DNA of 37,218 nucleotides from the NCBI GenBank assembly GCA_022820675.1, contig JAJEFC010000195.1:1-37218 (forward strand), in the 5' to 3' direction. The notes beneath the pieces are model-generated. The model was given only the letters and a program-made list of their open reading frames with translations, did no database searches and was not told where the DNA came from. The stretch is from Vicinamibacteria bacterium. GTDB taxonomy: Bacteria > Acidobacteriota > Vicinamibacteria > Vicinamibacterales > UBA8438. The position numbers and the translations under genes were made by a program. This document shows positions 6,824 through 14,916 of the stretch, piece after piece. Each line of letters starts with the position of its first letter. Position 1 is the stretch's first letter.

Positions 6824-8407
6824 ATGAGTGGACGACCCTTCCGGCGGCTGCACGGCCTCGCCTTGCTGCTCGCACTCGCCTGCGTTCCCGCCGCGGACGG
6901 GCAGACCGTCGACGTCACCGCCGCGACCATCGAGGACATCAACCGGGCGTTCGACGCGGGCGCCCTGACGTCGGAGCAGCTCGTCGAGCGCTACCTGGCC
7001 CGCATCGCCGCCTACGACGAGGCCGGCCCGGCCATCAACGCGGTCATCGCCCTCAATCCGAACGCGGCGGCGCGCGCCCGCGAGCTCGACGCCGAGCGGC
7101 GGTCCGGCGGCCCGCGCTCGCCGCTGCACGGCATCCCCGTCGTCCTGAAGGACAACTTCGACACCGCCGATCTGCCGACCACCGCGGGGTCGGTCCTGCT
7201 GGAGGGATCTCTGCCCCCCGACGACGGCTTCCTCGTCCGGAAGCTCCGCGAGGCCGGCGCCATCGTGCTCGCCAAGGTCAACATGAGCGAGTTCGCCTCC
7301 GGCGGGGCGATCAGCTCGCTGGGGGGGCGCACCCGCAACCCCCACGACCTCGTCCGGTCGCCGGGCGGGTCGTCGGGGGGGACCGGCGCGGCGGTCGCGG
7401 CGGCCTTCGCCCAGGTCGGGCTGGGGACCGACACCGGCGGGTCGGTGCGCTCGCCGTCGACCGCCAACGGCCTCGCGGGGCTCAAGCCCACCCTGGGCCT
7501 GCTGAGCCGCGACGGCATCGTGCCCCTGGCGCTGTCGTTCGACACCGCGGGCCCGATGGCGCGGCACGTGTACGACGTCGCCGCCGCCCTCGGGGTCATG
7601 ACCGGGGTCGATCCCGCCGACGAGGCCACCGCCGCGAGCGGCGGGCGGTTCGAGACCGACTACACGCAGCACCTCGATCAGGACGCGCTCGCCGGGGCCC
7701 GCATCGGGGTCGCCCGCGACTTCCTCGGCCAGGACGGCGACGTCGACTGGGTCGTCGAGGCCTCGCTCGACGTGATGCGGGAGGCCGGCGCCACCATCGT
7801 CGACGTGCGGTTTCCGCGATGGCTGATCGAGGCGAGCGGCGACTTCTACACCGTGGTCCGCTACCGCGAGTTCCGGGCGCAGATCGCGGAGTACCTGGCG
7901 ACCCTGGAGCCCCGGTTCCACGCGACCCTCGCCGACCTGGTCAAGCGGTCGGTGCGGCTCGCTTCGCCGTCCGCCGGGGCCGGGCACAACCCCGGCCGGT
8001 GGAGCCTGATGCGGCGGGAGGACGCGAGCGGCGAGCTGTCCGACGCCGAGTACCGCGCCGTCCTGGAGCACGGCCTGCCGATGGTGCGCACCGTGATCCG
8101 CGGGCTGATGGACGCCGACGACCTCGCGGCCATCGTGTATCCCACGTCGCCCCGCCGGCCCGGGCGCGTCGACGTCGCCCCCGCCCCCACCGGCGGGGGA
8201 GGCCCCTCGGCGACGCGGTACGCGAACCTCACCGGCTTCCCCGACCTCATCGTGCCCGCCGGCTTCACCGGCGACGGCCTCCCCGTGGGCCTCTCGTTCC
8301 TGGGCCGCGCGTTCGACGAGCCTCGCCTGCTCGCCCTGGGCTACGCCTTCGAGCAGGCGACGAGGGCGCGCCGGCTCCCGGCGCACACGCCGCCGCTCGT
8401 CCCGTGA
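6824..8407 (+). CDS. Secreted amidase (amidase-signature family)
   Basis: A Ser-cisSer-Lys amide hydrolase of 527 residues with a signal peptide (residues 1-27, LHGLALLLALACVPAADG). Catalytic residues are visible: Lys109 in GIPVVLKDNFDT, cis-Ser183 in SPGGSSGGTGAAVAA and nucleophile Ser207 in GTDTGGSVRSP. The spacing matches known members (about 74 and 24 residues). Start ATG 6824 has GGGAG at 6813-6817. The substrate is unknown; export and stand-alone organisation argue against GatA, which is cytoplasmic and part of gatCAB. It may hydrolyse peptide or acyl amides outside the cell. Confidence 0.9.
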   Translation: MSGRPFRRLHGLALLLALACVPAADGQTVDVTAATIEDINRAFDAGALTSEQLVERYLARIAAYDEAGPAINAVIALNPNAAARARELDAERRSGGPRSPLHGIPVVLKDNFDTADLPTTAGSVLLEGSLPPDDGFLVRKLREAGAIVLAKVNMSEFASGGAISSLGGRTRNPHDLVRSPGGSSGGTGAAVAAAFAQVGLGTDTGGSVRSPSTANGLAGLKPTLGLLSRDGIVPLALSFDTAGPMARHVYDVAAALGVMTGVDPADEATAASGGRFETDYTQHLDQDALAGARIGVARDFLGQDGDVDWVVEASLDVMREAGATIVDVRFPRWLIEASGDFYTVVRYREFRAQIAEYLATLEPRFHATLADLVKRSVRLASPSAGAGHNPGRWSLMRREDASGELSDAEYRAVLEHGLPMVRTVIRGLMDADDLAAIVYPTSPRRPGRVDVAPAPTGGGGPSATRYANLTGFPDLIVPAGFTGDGLPVGLSFLGRAFDEPRLLALGYAFEQATRARRLPAHTPPLVP

Positions 8408-8460
8408 GGGACCGCATCGAGGCCTTCGTCCTGTCGGATCGGGTATCGTTGGTTGGGGGA

Positions 8461-8775
8461 ATGACCTCGACCCTGGGGACGCTGATTCGGGAGGCGCGGG
8501 AGCGGGCCGGTCTCAGTGAGGTCGATCTGGCGAGGGCCGCCCGGACCTCGCCGGGGGCCATTCCGAAGTACGAGGCGGGCGAGGCGGTCCCCAGGCTCGA
8601 GACGGCGCGGCGCTGCATCGAAGCGTGCGGCTTCGAGCTCCGGATCGAGTTGGTTCACGCCAGTCCGCAGAGACGGTCGGCGGCCGACGCCGCGCTGGCG
8701 CGCAGCGTGGAGGACCGCCTGCGCACGAACGACGCATTCACGAAGCTCGCAGCCCAGCTCAGGAGTCGGTCGTGA
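8461..8775 (+). CDS. XRE-family helix-turn-helix protein, orphan antitoxin-like
   Basis: A 104-residue DNA-binding protein. The N-terminal Cro/CI-type helix-turn-helix is clear: LGTLIREARERAGLSEVDLA followed by SPGAIPKYEAGEAVPRLET. The C-terminal segment (AALARSVEDRLRTNDAFTKLA) resembles HTH proteins that precede nucleotidyltransferase toxins or domains in two-gene modules. Here the next gene is on the opposite strand and no partner is seen, so the toxin may have been lost or may never have existed. GGGGGA lies immediately before ATG 8461, so spacing is poor and an upstream start is possible. Confidence 0.7.
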   Translation: MTSTLGTLIREARERAGLSEVDLARAARTSPGAIPKYEAGEAVPRLETARRCIEACGFELRIELVHASPQRRSAADAALARSVEDRLRTNDAFTKLAAQLRSRS

Positions 8776-8862
8776 GACCCCGCGTTTCACCGAGACCGGC
8801 CCGGGGGCTCACGCCTTCCGAGCGTCGAGGCGGCTACATCGAGCCCGGGCCCACCTGAAGGG

Positions 8863-10293
8863 TCACGAGGCGGCGCGCCCCGCGAGGGCGTTGCGGCCGA
8901 GGCGCTCGATGGTCTCCAGGGTCTCGCGCACGTCGTCCCACGTCGTCGAGTGGTTGATGACGCACATCCGCAGGGCGAACTTGCGGCGGAGCAGCGTCGA
9001 CGACATGAACGCGCGCTCTTCCCAGAACACGCGGGCGAGGACCTTGCGGTTGAGCTGGTGCAGCGCCCCGTCGTCGAGCGCCCCGCCGTCGGGGTTGACC
9101 CGGAAGCAGACGATGCCCAGCGAGGCGGGGGTCATGAGCTCCAGGACCGGGCTGTCCGCCACGTGCCGCGCGGCGCGCTCGGCCAGCTCGATTCCCTCGG
9201 CCACGGCGGCCCGGAACGCGGCCACGCCGAATATCTGCACCGACATCCAGATCTTGAGGGCGCGGTCGCGGCGGCTGAGCTGCAGGCCGCGGTCGGTCTG
9301 GTTCGGGTGGTTCGCCCCCCACACCGAGTCCTGCAGAACGTCGTGGTGGATGGCGAAGGCGCGCTCCAGCGTCCGGACGTCCTTGACGAGCAGGCAGCCC
9401 GCCTCGTACGGCTGGAAGAGCCACTTGTGCGGGTCCATGCCGATGGAGTCGGCGCGCTCGATGCCGCGCAGCAACCGCGCCCCCGGCTCGGTGAGGGCGG
9501 CGAAGCCGCCGTGCGCCGCGTCGACGTGCAGCCAGATGCCCTCCGCCGCGCAGTAGTCGGCGATTGCGTCCAGCGGATCGACGGCGCCGGTGCTGGTCGA
9601 GCCGGCGTCCGCGCAGACCGCGATGGGCGTGCATCCGGCCGCGCGGTCGGCCGCCACGGCGGAGGCCAGGACGCCGGGATCGACGCGGAAGTCGGGGCCG
9701 GTCGGCAGAACGCGAACCCGGTCGGGGCGGATGCCGATGATGCGCGCGGCGCGGGCCTGGGCGCTGTGGCATTGGTCGCCCATGTAGACGGTGGCCTGCG
9801 CCGGGTGCCCGGCCGCCTCGCGCGCCGCCACGAAGGCGTCGAGGGCGGCGGCGGAGCCGCCGCTCGTCATCACGCCGCCCGCCGTGTCCGGATATCCCAG
9901 CCACCGCCGGAACCAGTCGATCACGACGGTCTCGAGCTGGCTGGAGCCGCTGGCGGTCAGCCACGTGGCCGCGTTGACGTTGAAGCCGGTCGCGAGATAG
10001 TCGGCGAGCACGCCGGGCCACGTCGGCTCCGACGGGATGAACCCGAACGCCCGGGGATGGTCGAGCCGCATCGCCGGCGACAGGACGTCCCGCACCGCGC
10101 GGTCGATGACCTCGCGCGGCGGCCGCCCCGCCTCGGGCGGATCCTCCATCAGGCGTTCCGCGAGATCCTGCTTGAACTCGCCGTCCCAGGCGCGGTCGGC
10201 GGGCAACCCTCTGCGCCGCTCGACGAGGATCTCGGTGACGTGCTTCGCCAGCTCGCGCATCACGTCGGGGGGCATCCTGAGGCCGTGCGTCAT
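8863..10293 (-). CDS. PLP-dependent group II decarboxylase (aromatic amino acid / DOPA decarboxylase-like)
   Basis: A fold-type I PLP enzyme of 476 residues that decarboxylates an amino acid, probably aromatic, to its amine. Hallmarks: GGSAAALDAFVAARE, QCHSA (PLP-stacking His about 176), CADAGSTSTGAVDP, HVDAAHGGFA (about 256-265) and the PLP lysine in MDPHKWLFQP (Lys about 290). The start is ATG at 10293, with GGAG about 12 bases upstream on this strand; longer frames read back through a 40-bp repeat with no domain content. It is not part of an obvious operon. Family members include tryptophan, tyrosine and DOPA decarboxylases, and substrate cannot be assigned. Confidence 0.88.
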   Translation of the reverse strand: MTHGLRMPPDVMRELAKHVTEILVERRRGLPADRAWDGEFKQDLAERLMEDPPEAGRPPREVIDRAVRDVLSPAMRLDHPRAFGFIPSEPTWPGVLADYLATGFNVNAATWLTASGSSQLETVVIDWFRRWLGYPDTAGGVMTSGGSAAALDAFVAAREAAGHPAQATVYMGDQCHSAQARAARIIGIRPDRVRVLPTGPDFRVDPGVLASAVAADRAAGCTPIAVCADAGSTSTGAVDPLDAIADYCAAEGIWLHVDAAHGGFAALTEPGARLLRGIERADSIGMDPHKWLFQPYEAGCLLVKDVRTLERAFAIHHDVLQDSVWGANHPNQTDRGLQLSRRDRALKIWMSVQIFGVAAFRAAVAEGIELAERAARHVADSPVLELMTPASLGIVCFRVNPDGGALDDGALHQLNRKVLARVFWEERAFMSSTLLRRKFALRMCVINHSTTWDDVRETLETIERLGRNALAGRAAS

Positions 10294-10337
10294 GTCGTCC
10301 GCTCCGAACCCGGCGCGCGAGTGGTGTCGTTCGAACC

Positions 10338-10416
10338 AGCGGCAGCTCGAGCACTTCACGGGGCGGTTCGGGGACCGAGCGGCAGCTCGAGCACTTCACG
10401 GGGCGGCTCGGGACCG
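10338..10416. repeat. Tandem direct repeat, 2 x about 40 bp
   Basis: Copies at 10338-10377 and 10378-10416, each starting AGCGGCAGCTCGAGCACTTC, are nearly identical (one base substitution and one base indel). They lie between the stop of the LVIVD gene (10431) and the start of the decarboxylase (10293). Confidence 0.9.
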
Positions 10417-10430
10417 ATCCGCAGTTCCCC

Positions 10431-11891
10431 CTACGGCGCGGGTTCCTCGAGGATCGCAGCGGCCGGGCCCGTAAGCGCCACGATGTGAAGGCCGGTGTCG
10501 GCGCGGTCGGCGAGGTAGATCAGGCCGCGATCGTCGACCTCGACGTTGTTGGTCTGGATGGCCACCTGGCAGCTCTCGACGCCGTCGATCACCGCGCACC
10601 GCTCGTCGGTGCGCTCGGTGGTGGCGGGGATGTAGTGCGCCACCTCCTCCAGGTTGAACGGGTCGCGCACGTCGATCACCCGCGCGCCCGCGTTGAACCA
10701 CGACACCACCATCAGCTTGCGGTAGAAGGGCGGCTCCATCGACCACTGCGGCGCGTGGGGGCCGAAGCGGCCGCCGCGCCCGCAGAACCCGCCGCTCGAT
10801 TCCGGCACCTGGAAGGTGGCGACGGGCAGGGGATGGGCCTCGTCGGTGATGTCGAGCATGAGGGTGACGTGGCGCGTCTCCTGGCACGCGTTGGCGACCG
10901 ACTCGGAGACGACGAAGAGGAAGTCGCGGGTCGCGTGGTCGCGGTTGCCGGCGTAGTCGGCGATGGGCACGTCGAGCAGGGGCATGGCGGTGTGGCCGCC
11001 CCAGAACGACGGCAGGTCGATGCGGCCGACCTGGGGGAACGCGAGGGCGGCGGGGCTCGACGCGAGGGGGGCGGCGGAGGCGGGATCGCCCCTCAGCAGC
11101 CGGTCGCGGTCGAGAATCTGCACGGCGCCGTCGGCCGAGGTGCCGTAGGCGAGGTACAGGCGGTTCCCCAGCCGCACGACCTCGTGCAGCCCCGAGCCGC
11201 CGGGCACGGGGCCGCTCGCGTCGGGCTGCACTCCGGGCAGGCTGAAGTCGCGGATGCGGCGCGGGGCGGCCGGGTCGGCGAGGTCGAAGACCTGCAGGAT
11301 GCGGGGGGCGCGCCACCCGTCGACGGTTCCGACGAGATGGGCGACGCCGGTGTCGCACTCCCACCAGTTCTTGTGGGTGTGCTGCTCGCCGGTCGGGGTG
11401 CGGCCCATCTCGGCCGCCGTCCGCACGAAGGCGGGCCGGGCCGGGTCGGTGACGTCCCAGACCTCGTGGCTCCGGTTGCCGTTCGAGCGCAGCAGGTAGT
11501 AGCGGCCGGCATCGCCCCCGGGGAGCTCGTCGCCCCCGCACACCTGGACCATCTGGGCGCCGCTCGCCCCGCCCGTGGCGGGGATGTGGGCCAGATAGAC
11601 CGGGGCCTCCGGCGCGGTCACGTCGACGACGGACGTGCCGTTGGGCTCGACCGCGCCGGTCAGGGGATTCAGCCGGTCGCCGGCGTGGTGGCCGACGTAG
11701 ACGATGCGGCGCTCGCCCTGGCGGACCGGCAGCGGCTGATAGGCCGAGCGGGCCTGCAGGTCGTGCATCCCGACGAGGCGGGTGTTGAGGGTCTCCTCGC
11801 CGTGGCCCGTGCTTCCGGTCTGGGCGGTCGCGGCGGCCGCGGCGGCGGTGACGAGACCCGTGACGATCGACAGTGCGTACCAGCGGTTCAT
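10431..11891 (-). CDS. Secreted LVIVD-type beta-propeller protein
   Basis: A 486-residue exported protein with signal peptide 1-23 (cleavage near TAAAAAATAQ). It contains recurrent propeller units of the LVIVD/choice-of-anchor kind: TSVVDVTAPEAPVYLAHI, HEVWDVTDPARPAFVRT, LQVFDLADPAAPRRIRDF, LMLDITDEAHPLPVATF and ARVIDVRDPFNLEEVAHYI, each ending in a D-x-(A)-P signature. Histidine-rich stretches (GEQHTHKNWWECDTG, FWGGHTAM) might bind metal. No catalytic domain is recognised, so the function is unknown; binding or scaffold roles are usual for such propellers. ATG 11891 has GGGAGA about 7 bases upstream. Confidence 0.8.
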   Translation of the reverse strand: MNRWYALSIVTGLVTAAAAAATAQTGSTGHGEETLNTRLVGMHDLQARSAYQPLPVRQGERRIVYVGHHAGDRLNPLTGAVEPNGTSVVDVTAPEAPVYLAHIPATGGASGAQMVQVCGGDELPGGDAGRYYLLRSNGNRSHEVWDVTDPARPAFVRTAAEMGRTPTGEQHTHKNWWECDTGVAHLVGTVDGWRAPRILQVFDLADPAAPRRIRDFSLPGVQPDASGPVPGGSGLHEVVRLGNRLYLAYGTSADGAVQILDRDRLLRGDPASAAPLASSPAALAFPQVGRIDLPSFWGGHTAMPLLDVPIADYAGNRDHATRDFLFVVSESVANACQETRHVTLMLDITDEAHPLPVATFQVPESSGGFCGRGGRFGPHAPQWSMEPPFYRKLMVVSWFNAGARVIDVRDPFNLEEVAHYIPATTERTDERCAVIDGVESCQVAIQTNNVEVDDRGLIYLADRADTGLHIVALTGPAAAILEEPAP

Positions 11892-12404
11892 GATTGGTCT
11901 CCCGGTCCGTGGGCTGCTTCCCCGTTCGCTGTCAGATTACCCGAACCGGGGGCGAGGCGTTCGTGAAGGCGCGGCGATCGTCGAATGCAGCCGGCTTGCC
12001 CGCGACGGGTGGTCGCGCGGGACCGACGTGCCGTTGGCGCAGGAGGGGGGGCTGGCGCGCCGCACGCCGCCGGGACCCGGAGAGCGGCTGCCGGAGACCG
12101 CAGCCCCACGGTTGCGGCGTCGGCGGGGGGCGATCGACGCCGCACGACCGGCGGGCGGCGGCTGCCCGCCTGACGGTTGGCTCGGAACGGGTCGAGCGCG
12201 GCGCGTACGGCCTTGCGCTCCGAGGATCGGGCCGGTCGTGACGGTCCCGGACAGGCGCGTCCGCCGTCCGTCGGTTCGTGGTTGTCCTCGACCCCGTGGC
12301 GGCGTAGCATGGAGCGATTCGACGCCGCGCCCGGCAAGCAGCCTCTCCCGGACGTGGCGGCAGGCGCGGTCGCCATGGAGTGTCCGGGGTTCACGGAGGT
12401 CAGG
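11892..12404. other. Divergent intergenic region, no gene seen
   Basis: About 510 bases separate divergent secreted-protein genes. Open frames here give only Arg/Gly/Pro-rich shadow translations. It must hold promoters for both directions; a TAGCAT -10-like hexamer lies near 12305. Nothing else stands out. Confidence 0.4.
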
Positions 12405-13430
12405 ATGACTGTTCGATCCGTCGTTGCCGCGATCGTCGTCGCGGCGGTCGCATTCCCGGTTCTCGCGGCGGCCGGCCAGGACGCGGCGCCGCGCACCCCC
12501 TGGGGCGACCCCGATCTGCAGGGCACCTACACGAACAAGACGGTCACCCCGCTCCAGCGCCCGCCGGAGCTGGCGGGTCGGGAGCGGTTGAGCGCGGAAG
12601 AGGTGGCGAACCTCGAGCGGGAGATCCTCGACCGGAACGCGGCCCTGCTCGATCGGCCGGCGCGGAGGACCGAGGTCACCGAGAGCGTGGATGTCGGCGA
12701 GGACGGGGCGCCGGGGTTCTACAACAACTTCTGGCTCGACCGCGGCACCACGTCCACGGGGCAGACGTCGCTCATCGTCGACCCGCCCGACGGCCGGCTC
12801 CCGCCGCTGACGCCGGAGGCGCAGGCGGACGAGGATGCGCGGCTGGCCGCACGGGCCGGGCGCGGCCCGGCGGACACGTGGACCGACATGGATCTGAACG
12901 ACCGCTGCATGCTCTGGTCGGTGGGGCCGCCGATGCTGCCGACGGGCTACAACAACAACTACCTGATCCTGCAGACTCCGGACCACGTCGTGATCCAGGT
13001 CGAGATGATCCACGACACCCGCATCATCCCGCTCGACGGCCGGCCGCGCCCCGACCGGGGCATCCCGCAGTGGCTGGGAGAGATGCGCGGCCGCTGGGAG
13101 GGCGACACCCTCGTGGTCGAGACCCGGCGCATCGCCCGCAGCGAGGAGGGGTCGTCGTTCGGCAACGACGTCGTCCGCATCCGCGCCGCCAACGGGGGCC
13201 GCACCGAGAGCCTCCGCATCGTCGAGCGGTTCACGCGGGTCGACGCCGACACGATCAGCTACGAGTTCACGGTCGAGGACCCGACGCGGTGGACGAGTCC
13301 GTGGTCGGGCGAGCTGCCTCTTCGGCGCATCGACGAGTCGCTCTTCGAGTACGCGTGTCACGAGGGCAACTACAGCATCGCCAACATGCTGAGCGGCGAG
13401 CGGGCCCTGGAGCGGGCCGCCGGCCGCTAG
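12405..13430 (+). CDS. Uncharacterised secreted protein, tandem paralogue 1
   Basis: A 341-residue protein with a clean signal peptide (VRSVVAAIVVAAVAFPVLAA, cleavage near AAAGQ). It belongs to the same family as the next gene. Shared blocks are PWGDPDLQGTY, RRTEVTESVD, PGFYNNFWLDRGT, SLIVDPPDGRLPPLTPEA, DLNDRCMLWSVGPP, GYNNNYLILQTPDHVVI, RWEGDTLVVET and FEYACHEGNYSIANML. The family is common as multi-copy secreted proteins in Acidobacteria-like genomes, but I know of no established function. Start ATG 12405 has GGAGG at 12395-12399. No membrane anchor, heme motif or enzyme signature is seen. Confidence 0.75.
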   Translation: MTVRSVVAAIVVAAVAFPVLAAAGQDAAPRTPWGDPDLQGTYTNKTVTPLQRPPELAGRERLSAEEVANLEREILDRNAALLDRPARRTEVTESVDVGEDGAPGFYNNFWLDRGTTSTGQTSLIVDPPDGRLPPLTPEAQADEDARLAARAGRGPADTWTDMDLNDRCMLWSVGPPMLPTGYNNNYLILQTPDHVVIQVEMIHDTRIIPLDGRPRPDRGIPQWLGEMRGRWEGDTLVVETRRIARSEEGSSFGNDVVRIRAANGGRTESLRIVERFTRVDADTISYEFTVEDPTRWTSPWSGELPLRRIDESLFEYACHEGNYSIANMLSGERALERAAGR

Positions 13431-13437
13431 GAGACGT

Positions 13438-13443
13438 TATAGT
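13438..13443 (+). promoter_or_regulatory. -10-like hexamer before paralogue 2
   Basis: TATAGT in the 46-base gap between the two paralogues. It is AT-rich for this DNA and about 34 bases before the ATG, but no -35 is visible in the upstream coding sequence. Confidence 0.3.
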
Positions 13444-13476
13444 GGGCGTGTTCGACGCCAGTCAGGAGGGGTTCAG

Positions 13477-14475
13477 ATGCGTCATCGAGTTCTCGGAACC
13501 GTGATCGCGGCGATGGTGGCGGCGGTCGGGCTGCCGGCGCCGGTCGCGGCCCAGGACGCGCCGCGGACGGGGTGGGGCGCCCCGGACCTGCAGGGCGTCT
13601 GGGACTTCCGCACCATCACGCCGCTGGAGAGGCCCGAACGGCTGGGCGACCAGGCGTTCCTGACCGAGGAGGAGGCGGCCAATCTGGAGCAGGAGGTGGT
13701 CGAGCGCAACGTCGAGCTCGCCAACCGGGCGGCCCGGCGCACCGAGGTCACCGAGAGCGTGGACCGGGGCGAGGAAGGGGTCCCAGGCTTCTACAACAAC
13801 TTCTTGCTCGACCGCGGCACCCGCACCGTCGGCACCCGCCGCACGTCGCTGATCGTGGACCCGCCGAACGGGCGGCTGCCGGAGATGTCGCCGGCGGGGC
13901 GCGAGCGCACCGAGGCGCGGAGCGCGTACCGGCGCGACCACCCCGCCGACTCGTGGCTCGACCGCAGCGCCTTCGACCGGTGCATCCTCGGCTTCAACGC
14001 AGGTCCGCCCATCACCCCCGGCGGCTACAACCAGAACCTGCAGGTGTTCCAGACGCCGGACCACGTGGTGCTGCTCACCGAGATGGTCCACACCGTGCGG
14101 GTGGTGCCCCTCGACGGGCGGCCGGCCCTGCCCGGGGACGTCCGCCAGTGGTCGGGCGACTCGCGCGGCCGCTGGGAGGGCGACACCCTCGTGATCGAGA
14201 CGTCGCACTTCAACGACCAGCGCCGGTGGCGGGGGACGACCCGGAACATGACCCTCGTCGAGCGGCTGACCCGGGTCGACGCCGACACCCTCGTCTACGA
14301 GTACACCGTCGACGACCCCGACACGTGGACGCGCCCCTGGACGGCGTCGATTCCGATGCAGCGCGGCGACCAGCCGCTGTACGAGTACGCGTGCCACGAG
14401 GGCAACTACAGCATGCCCGGCATTCTGGGCGGGCATCGCATGGACGAGCTGGCCGCCGCGGCCGCCGGCCGGTGA
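13477..14475 (+). CDS. Uncharacterised secreted protein, tandem paralogue 2
   Basis: A 332-residue exported protein with signal peptide 1-26 (VLGTVIAAMVAAVGLPAPVA, cleavage near VAAQ). It is colinear with the preceding gene: GWGAPDLQGVWDFRTITPLE, RRTEVTESVDRGEEGVPGFY, SLIVDPPNGRLPEMSP, FDRCILGFNAGPP, LQVFQTPDHVVLLTEMVH, RGRWEGDTLVIETSHF and YEYACHEGNYSMPGIL. GGAGG precedes ATG 13477 by about 8 bases. The pair arose by tandem duplication and has diverged well beyond nucleotide identity, so both copies are likely kept by selection. The function is unknown. The gene's stop region is repeated downstream. Confidence 0.78.
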   Translation: MRHRVLGTVIAAMVAAVGLPAPVAAQDAPRTGWGAPDLQGVWDFRTITPLERPERLGDQAFLTEEEAANLEQEVVERNVELANRAARRTEVTESVDRGEEGVPGFYNNFLLDRGTRTVGTRRTSLIVDPPNGRLPEMSPAGRERTEARSAYRRDHPADSWLDRSAFDRCILGFNAGPPITPGGYNQNLQVFQTPDHVVLLTEMVHTVRVVPLDGRPALPGDVRQWSGDSRGRWEGDTLVIETSHFNDQRRWRGTTRNMTLVERLTRVDADTLVYEYTVDDPDTWTRPWTASIPMQRGDQPLYEYACHEGNYSMPGILGGHRMDELAAAAAGR

Positions 14476-14560
14476 GGACGAGGACCGTCGCGGCCGCCGG
14501 GCCGGTGAGGACGAGGACGGTCGCGGCCGCCGGCCGGTGAGGACGCGGGCCGTCGCGGGC
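14460..14560. repeat. Three tandem copies of the 3' end of paralogue 2
   Basis: A unit of about 32-33 bp, beginning GCCGCCGGCCGGTGAGGACG, occurs three times. The first copy includes the last codons and TGA stop of the secreted gene (stop at 14473-14475). The second and third lie in the intergenic DNA and carry the same GGTGAGGACG core. The copies differ by single bases and by one extra G. Confidence 0.85.
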
Positions 14561-14916
14561 CGGCGTCGTTCGCCGCGGGCGACGCTGCCGGAACCACCGC
14601 GTCACGTGCCACGGGTAGAAGCCCGCAGAGGGCGGCGGCGTTGGCCTGCAGTTGGCAGACCGGTGTCGATTCGCAAGGCTTCGCCGGGATGCCCCGGGAG
14701 AGGATCCCGAAGCCGGAGGTGGCTGCGCCGAGAGAGCAGCCCGCCGGTGTCGAACCGGCTGCGGGCCTGGAGAGAAGATCCCGAAGCTGGATGTGGCTGC
14801 GCGGCTGCGGCACGCGCAACACCGGGTCGGCTCCGTCATGCCCACCACGCCGAGGTCCGCGACGTTCCGCGGCGCGACGCCCGCGGGCATCCGTTCGAGA
14901 GGGAGAAGCTATCGCC
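14541..14916. other. Intergenic region with a degenerate 30-bp repeat pair
   Basis: No gene is supported. A pair of similar segments lies at 14698-14728 and 14770-14802; both carry GAGA(G/A)GATCCCGAAGC followed by GTGGCTGCGC. The region ends in the ribosome-binding site of the beta-lactamase-like gene (GGGAGAAG, 14901-14908). Confidence 0.5.
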
